From assembly GCA_002749205.1 (NCBI GenBank), contig PDOP01000016.1:1-32915 (forward strand): 32,915 nt of DNA, read 5' to 3'. Shown piece by piece: positions 32,787 through 32,915 of the stretch. Every line of letters begins with the position of its first letter. The stretch's first letter is position 1. Position numbers and translations under genes: made by a program. The notes beneath the pieces were generated by a model that saw only the letters and a program-made list of their open reading frames with translations, searched no databases and had not been told where the DNA came from. This DNA comes from Treponema sp. (GTDB lineage: Bacteria > Spirochaetota > Spirochaetia > Treponematales > Treponemataceae).

Positions 32787-32915
32787 ATGAAGAACTTTGA
32801 AGATTTAACCATTGCAGATGATTATATGTTTTGTACTGTTATGCAGGACGAAAAACTTTGCAAAACTCTTTTAAGCATGGTCTTAAAAAACAAAATTGGC
32901 AAGATAGAAAAAATA
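32787..32915 (+). CDS. Rpn/PD-(D/E)XK nuclease-type transposase, N-terminal part only
   Basis: The open frame runs off the window end after 43 codons. Its start, MKNFEDLTIADDYMF followed by VMQDEKLCKTLLSMVL, is typical of the Rpn family (recombination-promoting nuclease, PDDEXK_2 transposase-like), in which an N-terminal FEDLTIKDDFMF-like motif is very conserved. Members are DNA endonucleases that are numerous in treponeme genomes and often vary in copy number. The catalytic residues lie beyond the window. No clear ribosome binding site precedes the ATG. It directly follows repeat copy 2, so the repeat may be part of the unit that spreads it. Confidence 0.75.
   Translation, partial: MKNFEDLTIADDYMFCTVMQDEKLCKTLLSMVLKNKIGKIEKI

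Overview
The window looks like chromosomal DNA of a host-associated, anaerobic spirochaete, most likely a Treponema. The case rests on an Msp/MOSP-type outer sheath porin, a class III superoxide reductase with a degenerate rubredoxin-like domain, lipoproteins with relaxed lipoboxes, low GC content, and a partial Rpn/PD-(D/E)XK transposase-type gene of a kind abundant in treponemes. I cannot name the species from sequence alone.

Layout. 1-5.3 kb (+): an iron/heme acquisition operon made of a periplasmic binding protein, a FecCD permease, a FecE-like ATPase, a small flavodoxin and a ChuW/HutW-type radical SAM enzyme, followed by a superoxide reductase. Together these read as anaerobic heme import, oxygen-independent ring opening to free iron, and defence against the resulting oxidative stress. 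5.7-10.0 kb (-): one giant BadF/BcrA-type ATP-dependent activase fused to dehydratase-like domains. 10.5-12.3 kb (+): tRNA-Ala(GGC) followed 16 nt later by an unrecognised 544-aa protein. 12.3-14.7 kb (-): membrane hydrolase-like protein, Nif3 family protein and lspA. 14.8-17.0 kb (-): DUF2147 protein and tyrosine phenol-lyase. 17.3-20.8 kb: tRNA-Asp, then smpB with a secreted protein (-), diverging from a signal peptidase I-like protein and hemW (+). 20.9-21.8 kb (+): two small Cys-containing lipoproteins, the first frameshifted in a poly(A) tract. 22.5-26.7 kb (+): valS, an HD alarmone hydrolase-like protein and an SDR oxidoreductase. 26.8-32.4 kb (-): an unknown gene, glgA, a pair of paralogous envelope proteins and the Msp-like porin. 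The window ends inside an Rpn-type nuclease/transposase gene (+).

The most unusual content is between the genes. At least seven copies of an imperfect inverted-repeat element occur in the intergenic gaps on both strands. Their outer arms are conserved (TATCCTTTTG ... CAAAAGATTTAAGG) and each encloses one of two types of inner hairpin. The inner hairpins keep their loop motifs while stem bases change in a compensating way. One copy (29050-29140) interrupts a second, unrelated repeat whose uninterrupted copy lies at 32593-32775, and a TCCGCT duplication flanks it. That is direct evidence that the element moved. Several perfect 15-18 bp hairpins sit in or beside these elements.

Two genes (smpB and the 370-aa membrane protein) have a near-consensus promoter whose -10 box ends only 9-10 nt before the ATG, with no ribosome binding site. 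This suggests leaderless mRNAs.
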